Position numbers and translations under genes: made by a program. 27,313 bases of DNA, from positions 1-27,313 of the forward strand of contig JAPZAN010000254.1 in assembly GCA_027460605.1 (NCBI GenBank), in the 5' to 3' direction. Below the pieces are notes generated by a model. It was not told the origin of the DNA. It saw nothing but the letters and a program-made list of their open reading frames with translations, and did not search any database. Positions 16,191 to 22,812 of this stretch are shown piece by piece (the first letter of the stretch is position 1; the number at the start of each line of letters is the position of its first letter). This DNA comes from Candidatus Methanoperedens sp. (lineage in GTDB: Archaea > Halobacteriota > Methanosarcinia > Methanosarcinales > Methanoperedenaceae).

Positions 16191-16352
16191 TTACTCAACT
16201 TTCTTGAACTTGTCCCTGGATGCGCCGCACCAGGGGCAAACCCATCCATCCGGTATATCTTCAAAAGCCGTTCCGGGTGAAATACCGCCGTCAGGGTCTC
16301 CCACAGAAGGGTCGTAAACATAGTCGCAAAGGGTACATTTCCACTTTTCCAT
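16191..16352 (-). CDS. Rubredoxin (53 codons)
   Basis: The minus strand encodes MEKWKCTLCDYVYDPSVGD, ending in GWVCPWCGASRDKFKKVE. The iron ligands are C6, C9, C39 and C42, with the conserved YxYDP and DGW features, so this is a complete classical rubredoxin of normal length. It is a small one-electron carrier, often serving oxygen or superoxide detoxification in anaerobes. It converges with the S2P gene, leaving 5 nt. An in-frame ATG 12 nt upstream (16364) is an alternative start. A gap of about 40 bp separates it from repeat copy 2 and the IS element. Confidence 0.95.
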   Translation of the reverse strand: MEKWKCTLCDYVYDPSVGDPDGGISPGTAFEDIPDGWVCPWCGASRDKFKKVE

Positions 16353-16393
16353 GATGATATTCATGTTAATTGTAAAGCTTAACTGTATCGTTT

Positions 16394-16499
16394 AAATAAA
16401 CAAAAAATCAAATAATACAGCGCCTTCAACTTGGAACTGCGCCGCTACTTCGCATCGGTGTTACCTATCGTCTTATGGATGCGCGTAATGCCTATCGTT
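16394..16499. repeat. Dispersed repeat, copy 2, abutting the IS right end
   Basis: Matches 8350-8456 (see copy 1). It contains CCTTCAACTTGGAACTGCGC and the ending CTTATGGATGCGCG..GCCTATCGTT. It stops exactly at the CAGTCAC boundary where the IS200-type right end begins. Confidence 0.75.
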
Positions 16500-17020
16500 G
16501 CAGTCACAAACCCCGTACTTAAGGACGGGGCCTGTATATAGCGTTTTTAGCATGGTGAACATCCTGAGTTTCAATGTATTTACTCACAACCTCCCATCCA
16601 TTTCCAACAGATCCATGGTAGCAGCTCGGCGCCCACAAATGCTCATCACAAAACTCCTTAAGATGCGGAAATTCTTTCCTGAGTATTCTGCTCGTCCTTC
16701 CTTTTAACCTCTTGGCAATGAAACTGAGCGAATACTTCGGAGGGTATTTGAAGAAAATATGCACATGGTCGGGATTGACCGCAATTTCGATAATCTCAAT
16801 ATTCAGTTCTTTGCATGTTTTGCAGATGATACCTTCTGTGATCATTGCGACATCATCCACGAGTATCTTCCCCCTGTATTTGGGAGCGAAAACCATGTGG
16901 TCTGACAGTAATGATACCGTATGCCTGTCGTGGCGGAGTTCTTTCCCTGGTCTATCCATATCTGATACTTCCATGTCAGTATTAATAATCCCGCGCTAAG
17001 AGCGGGGCGAAAGTATTCAA
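16500..17020 (-). mobile_element. IS200-type insertion sequence, apparently complete
   Basis: A tnpA gene flanked by imperfect hairpins typical of the IS200/IS605 superfamily. The left end has CCCCGCTCTTAGCGCGGG (minus strand, 16990-17007); the right end has CCCCGTCCTTAAGTACGGGG (16511-16530), which overlaps the tnpA stop. There are no terminal inverted repeats and no tnpB. The exact left boundary is uncertain by about 10 nt. Relics of the same right end occur at 11921 and 21028. The left end lies about 35-40 bp upstream of the mer box A. Confidence 0.88.
16519..16974 (-). CDS. tnpA: IS200-type HUH (Y1) transposase
   Basis: A 151-residue single-domain transposase. It contains the HUH motif H-V-H in NPDHVHIFFKYPP and the catalytic tyrosine in VSKYIETQDVHHAKNA. 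The middle (SFIAKRLKGRTSRILRKEF, LWAPSCYHGSVG) matches the family core. It cuts and joins single-stranded DNA at hairpin ends through a 5'-phosphotyrosine link. The reading frame is intact, so the copy may be active. The stop codon lies inside the right-end hairpin. Met6 (16959) is an alternative start. The C-terminal part is near-identical to the relic at 11921-12084. Confidence 0.93.
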   Translation of the reverse strand: MEVSDMDRPGKELRHDRHTVSLLSDHMVFAPKYRGKILVDDVAMITEGIICKTCKELNIEIIEIAVNPDHVHIFFKYPPKYSLSFIAKRLKGRTSRILRKEFPHLKEFCDEHLWAPSCYHGSVGNGWEVVSKYIETQDVHHAKNAIYRPRP

Positions 17021-17054
17021 ATCCCAAAAAACCTGTGAGAACAAAACCAATATG

Positions 17055-17101
17055 CTTTTAAATAAGAAAAGACGAATGACCTTAAAACGCAGGAGGAAAT
17101 T
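17055..17101 (+). promoter_or_regulatory. mer promoter and ribosome-binding site
   Basis: CTTTTAAATA (17055-17064) is a consensus archaeal box A. GGAGG (17092-17096) is a strong Shine-Dalgarno site about 5 nt before ATG. The transcript probably starts about 25 nt after the box and includes fpoF and nadM. Confidence 0.7.
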
Positions 17102-18082
17102 ATGTTTGGTATTGAATTTGTACCGGCCGACCCGGTTCTGAAATTAGCTTACTATACAAAGCTTGCAGAGGAAAATGGATTTGACAACGTATGGATAACC
17201 GATCACTACAACAACCGTGACGTATATACCACGCTCGCTGTACTGGCAATGAACACCAACAGGATTAAACTGGGAACAGGGGTAACAAATCCTTATACAA
17301 GGAATATTGCAATCACCGCCCAGAGCATCGGGGCAATTAACGAGATATCCGGCGGCCGCGCCATACTGGGCATCGGTCCTGGCGACAAAGCCACTTTTGA
17401 TGCGATGGGAATTGAATGGGTCGAACCCATGACAACCATCAGCGAAAGCATAACGGCTCTCCGGGGATTCTTTTCAGGGAAAAAGGTCTCACAGGATGGA
17501 AAGAGGGTAAAAATCGGCGGCGCCAAACTTGCTTTTAAGACTGGGAACATACCAATTTACATGGGCGCACAGGGTCCAAAGATGCTGGAACTTGCCGGCC
17601 GGGTCGCAGACGGCGTGCTGATAAATGCTTCCCACCCCAAGGACTTTGAATTTGCAATTAAACAGATAACCGCTGGGGCCAAAGCAGCGGGCAGGGATCC
17701 CAAGAGCGTTGACGTGGGCGCTTATGCATGCTTCTCAATCCATAAGGATGCTGAGAAGGCAAAGGGCGCAGCGAAAGTCGTAGTCGCATTCATCGTAGCA
17801 GGCTCGCCTGATACTGTCCTTGAGAGACACGGTATCGATGTGGGCGCAAAGAAAATAATCGGCGATGCCATCGCCAAGGGAGATTTCCCTGGATTGAATG
17901 CCCTTGTCACTGATAAGATGATAGATTCATTCTCAATATGCGGGACGCCGGTGGACTGCAAGGCAAAAGTGGAAGCATTGAAGAAAATAGGCGTCACTCA
18001 GATTGTCGCCGGTTCCCCGATTGGCCCAGATAAGGAAACTGCGATAAAGTTAATTGGCAAGGAAATCATCGGAGGAAAGTAA
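17102..18082 (+). CDS. mer: 5,10-methylenetetrahydromethanopterin reductase (F420-dependent)
   Basis: A 326-residue member of the bacterial-luciferase-like F420 enzymes, the usual length for Mer. The N terminus MFGIEFVPADPVLKLAYYTK, the F420-site WITDHYNNRDVYTTLAVLA, GTGVTNPYTRN and the DGVLINASHP region are diagnostic. It interconverts methylene- and methyl-H4MPT using F420/F420H2 in the cytoplasm. In methanogenesis it reduces, in reverse methanogenesis it oxidises the methyl group. It is followed directly by fpoF, which oxidises F420H2, so product and consumer are co-expressed. Confidence 0.96.
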   Translation: MFGIEFVPADPVLKLAYYTKLAEENGFDNVWITDHYNNRDVYTTLAVLAMNTNRIKLGTGVTNPYTRNIAITAQSIGAINEISGGRAILGIGPGDKATFDAMGIEWVEPMTTISESITALRGFFSGKKVSQDGKRVKIGGAKLAFKTGNIPIYMGAQGPKMLELAGRVADGVLINASHPKDFEFAIKQITAGAKAAGRDPKSVDVGAYACFSIHKDAEKAKGAAKVVVAFIVAGSPDTVLERHGIDVGAKKIIGDAIAKGDFPGLNALVTDKMIDSFSICGTPVDCKAKVEALKKIGVTQIVAGSPIGPDKETAIKLIGKEIIGGK

Positions 18083-18083
18083 A

Positions 18084-19388
18084 GTGGAAGTAAAATCGGA
18101 TAGTGCTGCTGCAAGTGAAGGGCCCCTCATGGCGAGGGGTATCCTCAAATCCGATCAGGATAAGGTGCTCACAAGACTGGGCAACATGTATGCCCCCAAC
18201 GTGGGGCTCCCGAAAATCGCAGATGTCGGGGAATACAATTATTGCTGTTCCTGCGGTACTTGCGAAGCCGTTTGTCCGATGAATGCACCTGTAGTGCGTA
18301 AAGAACCCGTTGACATCTCAAAGGAAAAGAACAACTACAATAAAATGGAGCTAACAACAGAAGCTCTTTTCCAGGGTGTCAATCCTTTCAATACAGAAGT
18401 TAACCCTTGCGTGCAATGTTATGCATGCGAACGGGTATGCCCGATACTGGATGGTTTCCCTGTAGATGAATTTAATAACATAAGGACGATGAAAGCAGGA
18501 AAGAGCAGAACACTCCACGGACAGGACGGCGCCGTGGTCTCACAGATATTGAAATCATTGCTTGAACTGGGAGAGATTGACTGCGCCCTGGGCGTGGTAA
18601 GAAATGAGAAATGGGAAACAAAAGTGGTGATGTTCACAAGCCCCGAAGATGTGACAAAAGCAGCGGGGACCAAATACACCTACCAGCCTGTCGTGGCGAG
18701 CATGAGGGATATCCAGCGCGCTTATGCTGACACATATCAACACGGGCTTAAAAAATACAAGAAAGTAGCAATCGTGGGAGTCCCCTGCCAGGTGCACGGC
18801 TCCTCGCTTTTCCGTGAAAATTTTGACAGGATAGAATTGATAATCGGTCTTATCTGCATGGAAAGTTTCTCGGAACAGATAATGTTTGGAGAGATGATAC
18901 CCAACATCATGGGCGTGGATATCAGGGATGTTGTGAAGATGAACTTCCATAAAGGCAATTTCATCGTCGAGACTACCAAGGAAACAAAAGAAGTTCCAAT
19001 AAAAGATGTCGCCCCGCTCGCCCGGAAAGGATGTCATTACTGCCAGGATTATACTTCATATTATGCCGATATTTCCGTGGGCTCGGTCGGCTCAGACGAC
19101 GGATGGAGCACCGTATTCGTAAGGACAGAGACCGGTGAAAAATACCTGAATAAAGTCGGTGATATCGAGTGGACGGACAAGCCCATAAACCTGGAAATTG
19201 TTAAGAAACTGGCCGGGATGAAGCACAAGCACAATAAATGGGACTGGCGCGCATTTATGAAAGAAATCTGGAGCCGCGATTCACCCGTAAGACCATGGGG
19301 CGCGGAGAAGATTGCGAAAATCCCGCCGCCACCACCGCCCCCAGCTGAAAAACCCCAGGCTGAGAAGCCTGCAAAGCCGGCTGAATAA
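18084..19388 (+). CDS. fpoF: F420H2 dehydrogenase input subunit FpoF (FrhB-like iron-sulfur flavoprotein)
   Basis: 434 residues from a GTG start. GGAGG (18071-18075) lies 8 nt before GTG-18084, directly after the mer stop; an ATG at 18054 inside mer is less likely. Two ferredoxin-type [4Fe-4S] motifs come first: C54xxC57xxC60xxxC64 (CCSCGTCEAVCP) and C109VQCYACERVC119. The FrhB N- and C-terminal flavin/F420 domains follow, with CQVHGSSLFRENF, IGLICMESFS and a further Cys pair GCHYC. FpoF oxidises F420H2 and feeds electrons to the Fpo membrane complex. From memory, mer-fpoF adjacency is also found in Methanosarcina. Unusual: a C-terminal tail KIPPPPPPPAEKPQAEKPAK of low complexity. Confidence 0.85.
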   Translation: MEVKSDSAAASEGPLMARGILKSDQDKVLTRLGNMYAPNVGLPKIADVGEYNYCCSCGTCEAVCPMNAPVVRKEPVDISKEKNNYNKMELTTEALFQGVNPFNTEVNPCVQCYACERVCPILDGFPVDEFNNIRTMKAGKSRTLHGQDGAVVSQILKSLLELGEIDCALGVVRNEKWETKVVMFTSPEDVTKAAGTKYTYQPVVASMRDIQRAYADTYQHGLKKYKKVAIVGVPCQVHGSSLFRENFDRIELIIGLICMESFSEQIMFGEMIPNIMGVDIRDVVKMNFHKGNFIVETTKETKEVPIKDVAPLARKGCHYCQDYTSYYADISVGSVGSDDGWSTVFVRTETGEKYLNKVGDIEWTDKPINLEIVKKLAGMKHKHNKWDWRAFMKEIWSRDSPVRPWGAEKIAKIPPPPPPPAEKPQAEKPAKPAE

Positions 19389-19389
19389 T

Positions 19390-19902
19390 ATGAGCCGCGG
19401 GCTTTATCTCGGAAGATTCCAGCCATACCATCTGGGGCATCACCAGGTTTTAAAAAAGATTGCACAGGAAGTAGATGAAATCATAGTTGGCATCGGGAGC
19501 GCCCAGAAAAGCCATGAGATAGAGAATCCTTTCACGGCAGGCGAACGTGTGCTCATGGTTACAAGCGCCCTTATGGAATTCGATATAAAACATTATGTCA
19601 TACCAATAGAGGATATACAGCGAAATTCCCTCTGGGTATCGCATGTGAAATCTATGGTGCCGCCATTTGAAATTGCTTATACAAACAATCCCCTTGTTAT
19701 AGAACTTTTGAGTGAAGCAGGGATTGAGGTAAAGCAGTCGCCCCTCTTTAAACGAAACAGCTATTCTGGGACGGAGATAAGGCGGAGGATGCTTGATGGG
19801 GATAAATGGGAGCATTTTGTGCCTGAGAAAGTTGTGGAAATTATCAGGGAAATTGATGGAGTGAAGAGGTTAAAAACTGTGGCGCAGTCGGACCAGGAAT
19901 GA
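19390..19902 (+). CDS. nadM: Nicotinamide-nucleotide adenylyltransferase, archaeal type
   Basis: A 170-residue enzyme that joins NMN and ATP to make NAD. The nucleotidyltransferase signature GRFQPYHLGHHQVL (about residues 7-20) and the C-terminal substrate loop NSYSGTEIRRRM are present. The start is MSRGLYLGRF at 19390, 1 nt after the fpoF stop; a longer frame into fpoF lacks family support. It is the third gene of the mer-fpoF-nadM unit. Confidence 0.95.
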   Translation: MSRGLYLGRFQPYHLGHHQVLKKIAQEVDEIIVGIGSAQKSHEIENPFTAGERVLMVTSALMEFDIKHYVIPIEDIQRNSLWVSHVKSMVPPFEIAYTNNPLVIELLSEAGIEVKQSPLFKRNSYSGTEIRRRMLDGDKWEHFVPEKVVEIIREIDGVKRLKTVAQSDQE

Positions 19903-20076
19903 AAGTTGTAGCACGACACTAGAATGAATTCCGATGCATCAGAGAGGATGCTCAGGGCTTTGAGATTCCCATCAGTTCGCTGAATTCAGTTTTTCAATCC
20001 AAGCGCAGGTATACAAATCAAAGTTGTAGGATTTAATGTTGACCTCTGGCGTTTGCCAATTTTGGATAGCGGTCTT

Positions 20077-20098
20077 GGGTTGCCGAAGTCGGCAACCC
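20077..20098. terminator. Perfect hairpin GGGTTGCCG/CGGCAACCC
   Basis: GGGTTGCCG (20077-20085) pairs with CGGCAACCC (20090-20098) around an AAGT tetraloop. It lies 3 nt outside the left inverted repeat of the cassette and downstream of its minus-strand gene. No T-run follows on either strand, so it may be a processing or element-boundary structure rather than a terminator. Confidence 0.4.
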
Positions 20099-20101
20099 TG
20101 T

Positions 20102-20760
20102 GTTAGGCGACCGTTTTGCTTGGTGTCAGTTTAAAGCCTTCTCACTTTGAATTCCCTATTGCCCTTACACGACGGTGAATACGAAGACACCACGGTCAAG
20201 ATACTTCCCAACATCGTGCCAATTGAACTGCATCAGACAACAGTTTCCAAGGTAGCTCGTTTTCTCAACCGTAGATGGTACCTTCAGAGAGAAGCTAAGC
20301 ACCGTCGAGGCACCAGCAGCCAGCGTCAGTCCCGCAAACATCGGCTGCGTCAGGCGGGGAAAACGAGTATCGACGTTCAGCAGAAATGTGCCGACCGTCG
20401 GATCGACGTTGCCAGAGCCGACCCAAACGTGCGCGAACAGCCAGATGGCCTGCGTTGGGTCTGGGTTGTAGATGCCAACATTATAGCTGATTGTCCCTCC
20501 GGGCACCGTCGGGCTGGTCCAGCTCCCAGTTTGCGACACGATCATCGGAGAGAAGACACGCTTGAGCTTCCTCTCGATGTCCTCCGGCGTGACTGCGGTA
20601 AAGCTCTCGCCCTTCTTCACGAGGCGCTTCTGCTCCTCAATCACCTTTTGAATTCTCTCAACATGCTTTTTGATCTCAACTTTGGTCCACTTCTTTTGCC
20701 CACTCTTGTTTGCCATTTTATTTACCTCCTTTCAATTCGCCAAGCAAAATGTCACCTAAC
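20102..20760. mobile_element. 659 bp gene cassette with 23/24 bp terminal inverted repeats
   Basis: The left end GTTAGGCGACCGTTTTGCTT (then GGTG, 20102-20125) and the right end, read on the minus strand, GTTAGGTGACATTTTGCTTG (then GCG, 20760-20738) are near-identical inverted copies: three mismatches and one gap. Both face inward around a single gene on the minus strand. There is no transposase inside, so this resembles a non-autonomous element or cassette. Similarity stops on both sides of the repeats. Confidence 0.6.
20165..20716 (-). CDS. Unknown cassette protein: basic helix plus beta-sandwich-like domain
   Basis: A 183-residue protein. Residues 1-60 are highly charged and helical (KKWTKVEIKKHVERIQKVIE, then KLKRVF). 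Residues about 60-183 look like a beta-sandwich: SQTGSWTSPTVPGGTISYNV, then GIYNPDPTQAIWLFAHVWVG, ending in strands VPSTVEKTSYLGN and VFVFTVV. There is no signal peptide or membrane helix. No family recognised. The start is strongly supported by AAAGGAGG 10 nt upstream of ATG. The codon third positions are more GC-rich than those of neighbours, suggesting transfer. It sits inside the inverted-repeat cassette with a palindromic operator pair upstream. Confidence 0.75.
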   Translation of the reverse strand: MANKSGQKKWTKVEIKKHVERIQKVIEEQKRLVKKGESFTAVTPEDIERKLKRVFSPMIVSQTGSWTSPTVPGGTISYNVGIYNPDPTQAIWLFAHVWVGSGNVDPTVGTFLLNVDTRFPRLTQPMFAGLTLAAGASTVLSFSLKVPSTVEKTSYLGNCCLMQFNWHDVGKYLDRGVFVFTVV

Positions 20761-20765
20761 TCTTT

Positions 20766-20830
20766 CATATCCGAATTCTGTTAGTATATCCTTCCATTTT
20801 GGGAGCATATCCGAACTCGATTCGTATATA
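20766..20830 (-). promoter_or_regulatory. Pair of palindromic operator-like sites, 40 bp apart
   Basis: 20807-20829 reads ATAT-C-CGAA-CTCGA-TTCG-T-ATAT, a perfect palindrome of pattern ATATnCGAAn5TTCGnATAT. 20767-20789 is a second copy in the same register with one arm decayed (TTAG for TTCG). The spacing is exactly 40 bp, close to four helical turns. Both lie 50-115 bp upstream of the cassette gene ATG, just outside the right inverted repeat, as expected for a dimeric repressor's sites. Confidence 0.55.
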
Positions 20831-21027
20831 CTTCTTTTTGCCTGAACGCCAATTCCCTTTTCATTAAATATTACTCACGTATATATAAGAATTCCCCATT
20901 CTAGTGAATGTAGTTCTTAATCGTTTTTGAGCTGTATTTTCTTGATGGGCGCCTATTTTAAGCTCTTGAATGAGGTTCTTCTGGCTTCCTCTCGCCTTTG
21001 GGAGCATGAGGCTGAACGCATGCGTTC

Positions 21028-21070
21028 AGTCACAAACCCCGTACGATGTACGAGGCCTGTATGTAGCGTT
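21028..21070 (-). mobile_element. IS200-type right-end relic
   Basis: CAGTCACAAACCCCGTAC followed by a shortened stem and GAGGCCTGTAT..AGCGTT matches the right ends at 16500-16545 and 11921-11961. No transposase sequence remains. The flank TGAACGCATGCGTTCA is itself a perfect palindrome. Confidence 0.8.
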
Positions 21071-21138
21071 ATCCTGACAATTCCATATTATTTTTATTTA
21101 CACATGCAATAATCGTAAAAACAATATTTCCTGCATCT

Positions 21139-21636
21139 TCACTTCATCTCAAACTTCTCAAACCTTTCCTTCTTCGCCCTGCAAATCGGGCAAAGGTCAG
21201 GCGGCTCATCCCTTGCACAGAGATAACCACACACAGTACACCTGTAAACATCAGCCATTTCTTTTCCTCCTGCTCCTTTCTGTTCCATTATACCCGGATA
21301 ACCCTTCTCGTAATACTCCTGCGGACGCCGCTCGGGGATAGGGTCATGCGGCTTCCTTCCTGAAATCCAATCATCATTCACATACAGCGTACACAGGCAG
21401 CAGCCGTACTCTTCAATATCGGCGTCCCTGTAGTTGCACGGGCAGATGATGTCCATGTCATCAGCAAGCACACCGCTTGCAATCCTGCACGGGCATGATG
21501 GATAACCATAACGATGCTCGTTATCCCACAGCCCCTGAAGGATGTCATCAAGCTCATCCTTATTCGGGTTGAACTGGTAGCCGTCCTCGTCAGCGAGCTT
21601 TTTCATTTCAGCGAACATTTCAGCAACAGTTCTCAT
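21139..21636 (-). CDS. Ferredoxin:thioredoxin reductase catalytic chain fused to rubredoxin
   Basis: A 165-residue fusion. Residues 1-95 are an FTR catalytic domain with the full cysteine set: C48-P-C50, C65-P-C67 and C79-C80-L-C82 in SCPCR, ICPCNYRD and GCCLC, which hold the [4Fe-4S] cluster and active disulfide. Residues 129-165 form a short rubredoxin-like module (C133-T-V-C136, C149-P-I-C152). The linker has a Pro/Gly-rich stretch. The enzyme reduces thioredoxin or similar disulfides with ferredoxin electrons; the rubredoxin module may serve as an electron entry or exit. Similar FTR-rubredoxin proteins (ferredoxin:disulfide reductase) are known in methanogens from memory. There is no plant-type variable subunit nearby. 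Confidence 0.92.
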   Translation of the reverse strand: MRTVAEMFAEMKKLADEDGYQFNPNKDELDDILQGLWDNEHRYGYPSCPCRIASGVLADDMDIICPCNYRDADIEEYGCCLCTLYVNDDWISGRKPHDPIPERRPQEYYEKGYPGIMEQKGAGGKEMADVYRCTVCGYLCARDEPPDLCPICRAKKERFEKFEMK

Positions 21637-21717
21637 AACACATTGACCTCTCAGTTATAGCATGGTTCTTAAATCTACATAATTTTATGCATATCATTTA
21701 AGCAATTTTTTCGGACG

Positions 21718-21780
21718 GGATAACAGGATTGACAGGATAAAATATTACAAAATCCAGTTCATCCTGTTAATCCTGTCAGA
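21718..21780. repeat. Intergenic inverted repeat (AACAGGATTGACAGGAT)
   Basis: AACAGGATTGACAGGAT (21722-21738) faces ATCCTGTTAATCCTGTCA (21761-21778). Each arm contains two ACAGGAT words, so several pairings are possible. This type of 'ACAGGATtrACAGGAT' intergenic element is, from memory, common in unrelated prokaryotes. It lies between the wHTH gene and the FTR gene. Confidence 0.65.
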
Positions 21781-21819
21781 TTTTCTTTTTTATGAACTTG
21801 ACTATAATACATGTATTTT

Positions 21820-22155
21820 TCATGCCAGTATCATTTCGTTCTTATGAATAGGCATTCCCTGTTTAGCGGCTTCCCGTTCTGCTAAACGTAAATTCAATTC
21901 ATTCAGGAATTTTATAAGCCTTTTTACCACTATATCATCCTTGTTTATCTGGTATAGCTTGGCATTGCCTACCTGCCGCGTCATTGTGACAAGGCTGAGT
22001 TCTTCCAATAATGGCAAGGCTTTCATGAGAGTTGTGTAATGGATACCCGCCTCATCCGCGATATCTGTGAGAGTGATGTCGATATCCTGGTATTCCCAGA
22101 GGACATCTAGTATTTTGGCGGTTGCAGAGCCTGTGAAGATTTTTTCAAGGGACAT
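21820..22155 (-). CDS. Winged-helix transcription regulator
   Basis: A 111-residue protein. The wHTH spans about residues 8-72: TGSATAKILDVLWEYQDIDI, LTDIADEAGIHYTTLMKALP (the recognition helix) and a wing TRQVGNAKLYQINK. A charged C-terminal helix (LIKFLNELNLRLAEREAAKQ) probably dimerises. Directly upstream lies an unusually regular operator array (22192-22230) overlapping its promoter region, so autoregulation is likely. It is divergent from the small gene at 22297. Confidence 0.85.
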   Translation of the reverse strand: MSLEKIFTGSATAKILDVLWEYQDIDITLTDIADEAGIHYTTLMKALPLLEELSLVTMTRQVGNAKLYQINKDDIVVKRLIKFLNELNLRLAEREAAKQGMPIHKNEMILA

Positions 22156-22191
22156 AATGATACCTGATTCGGATGAAGATTTATTGCTATT

Positions 22192-22230
22192 GTACGGTAT
22201 CGTTACCGTTACATACCGTTACATACCGTA
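22192..22230. promoter_or_regulatory. Operator array: three direct 10 bp repeats plus one inverted half-site
   Basis: TACCGTTACA-TACCGTTACA-TACCGTATAG gives TACCGT at 22204, 22214 and 22224, exactly one helical turn apart. An inverted TACGGTA lies at 22193-22199. A box A (TATAGTATATAAATC) follows at 22228-22242. The array sits in the 141 bp divergent region between two winged-helix genes and is well placed to control both. Confidence 0.7.
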
Positions 22231-22296
22231 TAGTATATAAATCTACTCTTTAAATCGAAAGCTTTATAGTCTTTAAACTATATGTAAACTCTTCGA

Positions 22297-22542
22297 ATGC
22301 AAAAAGAAAAAATCGAAATCGTCAAGAAGCATATCCTCAGGCGCTTCCTCAATAAAACAATGGTGGGAATGAACTATGTCAATCGTCAGGATGTAAAAGT
22401 TAAAAAAATCGGCGGCGATGTGGTGCAAAAAGCTATTGATGATTTGATTAAAGATGGCTTTTTGGAAAGACATCATATATCATGCATCAGCATAAATCCC
22501 AGGATGTTAAAAACTATCAGTGAATATCTCGACAGAAACTGA
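22297..22542 (+). CDS. Small winged-helix-like protein
   Basis: An 81-residue basic protein with an HTH-like order of helices: EIVKKHILRRFLNKTMVGMN, VKKIGGDVVQKAIDDLIKDGF (probable recognition helix) and a wing LERHHISCISINP. It resembles small archaeal wHTH proteins, but I cannot name the family. It has its own box A (CTTTATAGTC, about 30 nt upstream) and shares the divergent control region with the wHTH gene at 21820. No Shine-Dalgarno is seen, so it may be leaderless. It converges with the glutaredoxin gene, 12 nt apart. Confidence 0.7.
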   Translation: MQKEKIEIVKKHILRRFLNKTMVGMNYVNRQDVKVKKIGGDVVQKAIDDLIKDGFLERHHISCISINPRMLKTISEYLDRN

Positions 22543-22554
22543 TTTCATAGGTTC

Positions 22555-22812
22555 TCATAACCCCAGCGCCTCTCTCAACTTATCCTCATAGAACCCTACA
22601 ATTACTTTATTGCCAACTACAATGGTCGGGAACCGCAAGCTTCCGCTCAGTTGTATTATTTCATCGCAAACCTCATCCTTTTCCCTGCCGTCTAATTTAT
22701 CCACATCCACATAATCAAATTCAATCCCGTTTTCCTTTAAAAATCGCTTCGTTGCTTTGCAGTGCACGCATGTGCTGAGTGTGTAAAGTTTAGGTTTGAT
22801 TTTCTTCGTCAT
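22555..22812 (-). CDS. Glutaredoxin-like thiol-disulfide protein
   Basis: An 85-residue thioredoxin-fold protein: PKLYTLSTCVHCKATKRFLK with the C-V-H-C active site at about residues 16-19, the cis-Pro in RFPTIVVGNKVIVGF, and the C-terminal helix FYEDKLREALGL. The start at 22812 overlaps the porB stop as ATGA; an upstream ATG inside porB is not credible. As the last gene of the por operon it may serve thiol repair of the oxygen-sensitive oxidoreductase, which is inference. Confidence 0.88.
   Translation of the reverse strand: MTKKIKPKLYTLSTCVHCKATKRFLKENGIEFDYVDVDKLDGREKDEVCDEIIQLSGSLRFPTIVVGNKVIVGFYEDKLREALGL

Larger units (their letters stand above)
20717..21138. other. 422 bp gene-free region
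   Basis: It contains the cassette gene's ribosome site, the right inverted repeat, the palindrome pair, an AT-rich box (CGTATATATAAG near 20878-20889), and the IS200-type right-end relic at 21028-21070. The rest shows no gene or structure that I can support. Confidence 0.5.

Noticed and set aside
18054..18083. ATG start for fpoF within mer
   Set aside because: GTG-18084 has GGAGG at ideal spacing right after the mer stop; the extra ten residues have no family support.
19903..20076. Non-coding RNA or tRNA gene
   Set aside because: No cloverleaf, C/D or H/ACA pattern could be supported. No tRNA or rRNA gene was found anywhere in the window.
20077..20125. Integron attC site (GTTAGGC core, adjacent hairpin)
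   Set aside because: GTTAGGC fits the GTTRRRY core, but no matching RYYYAAC partner lies at the proper distance upstream, no integrase is present, and the two copies are inverted rather than direct.
20147..20845. 232-residue open frame on the plus strand across the cassette
   Set aside because: It is antisense to the minus-strand gene, which has AAAGGAGG before its ATG and a credible domain pattern. The plus frame is Arg/His-rich shadow sequence with no ribosome site.
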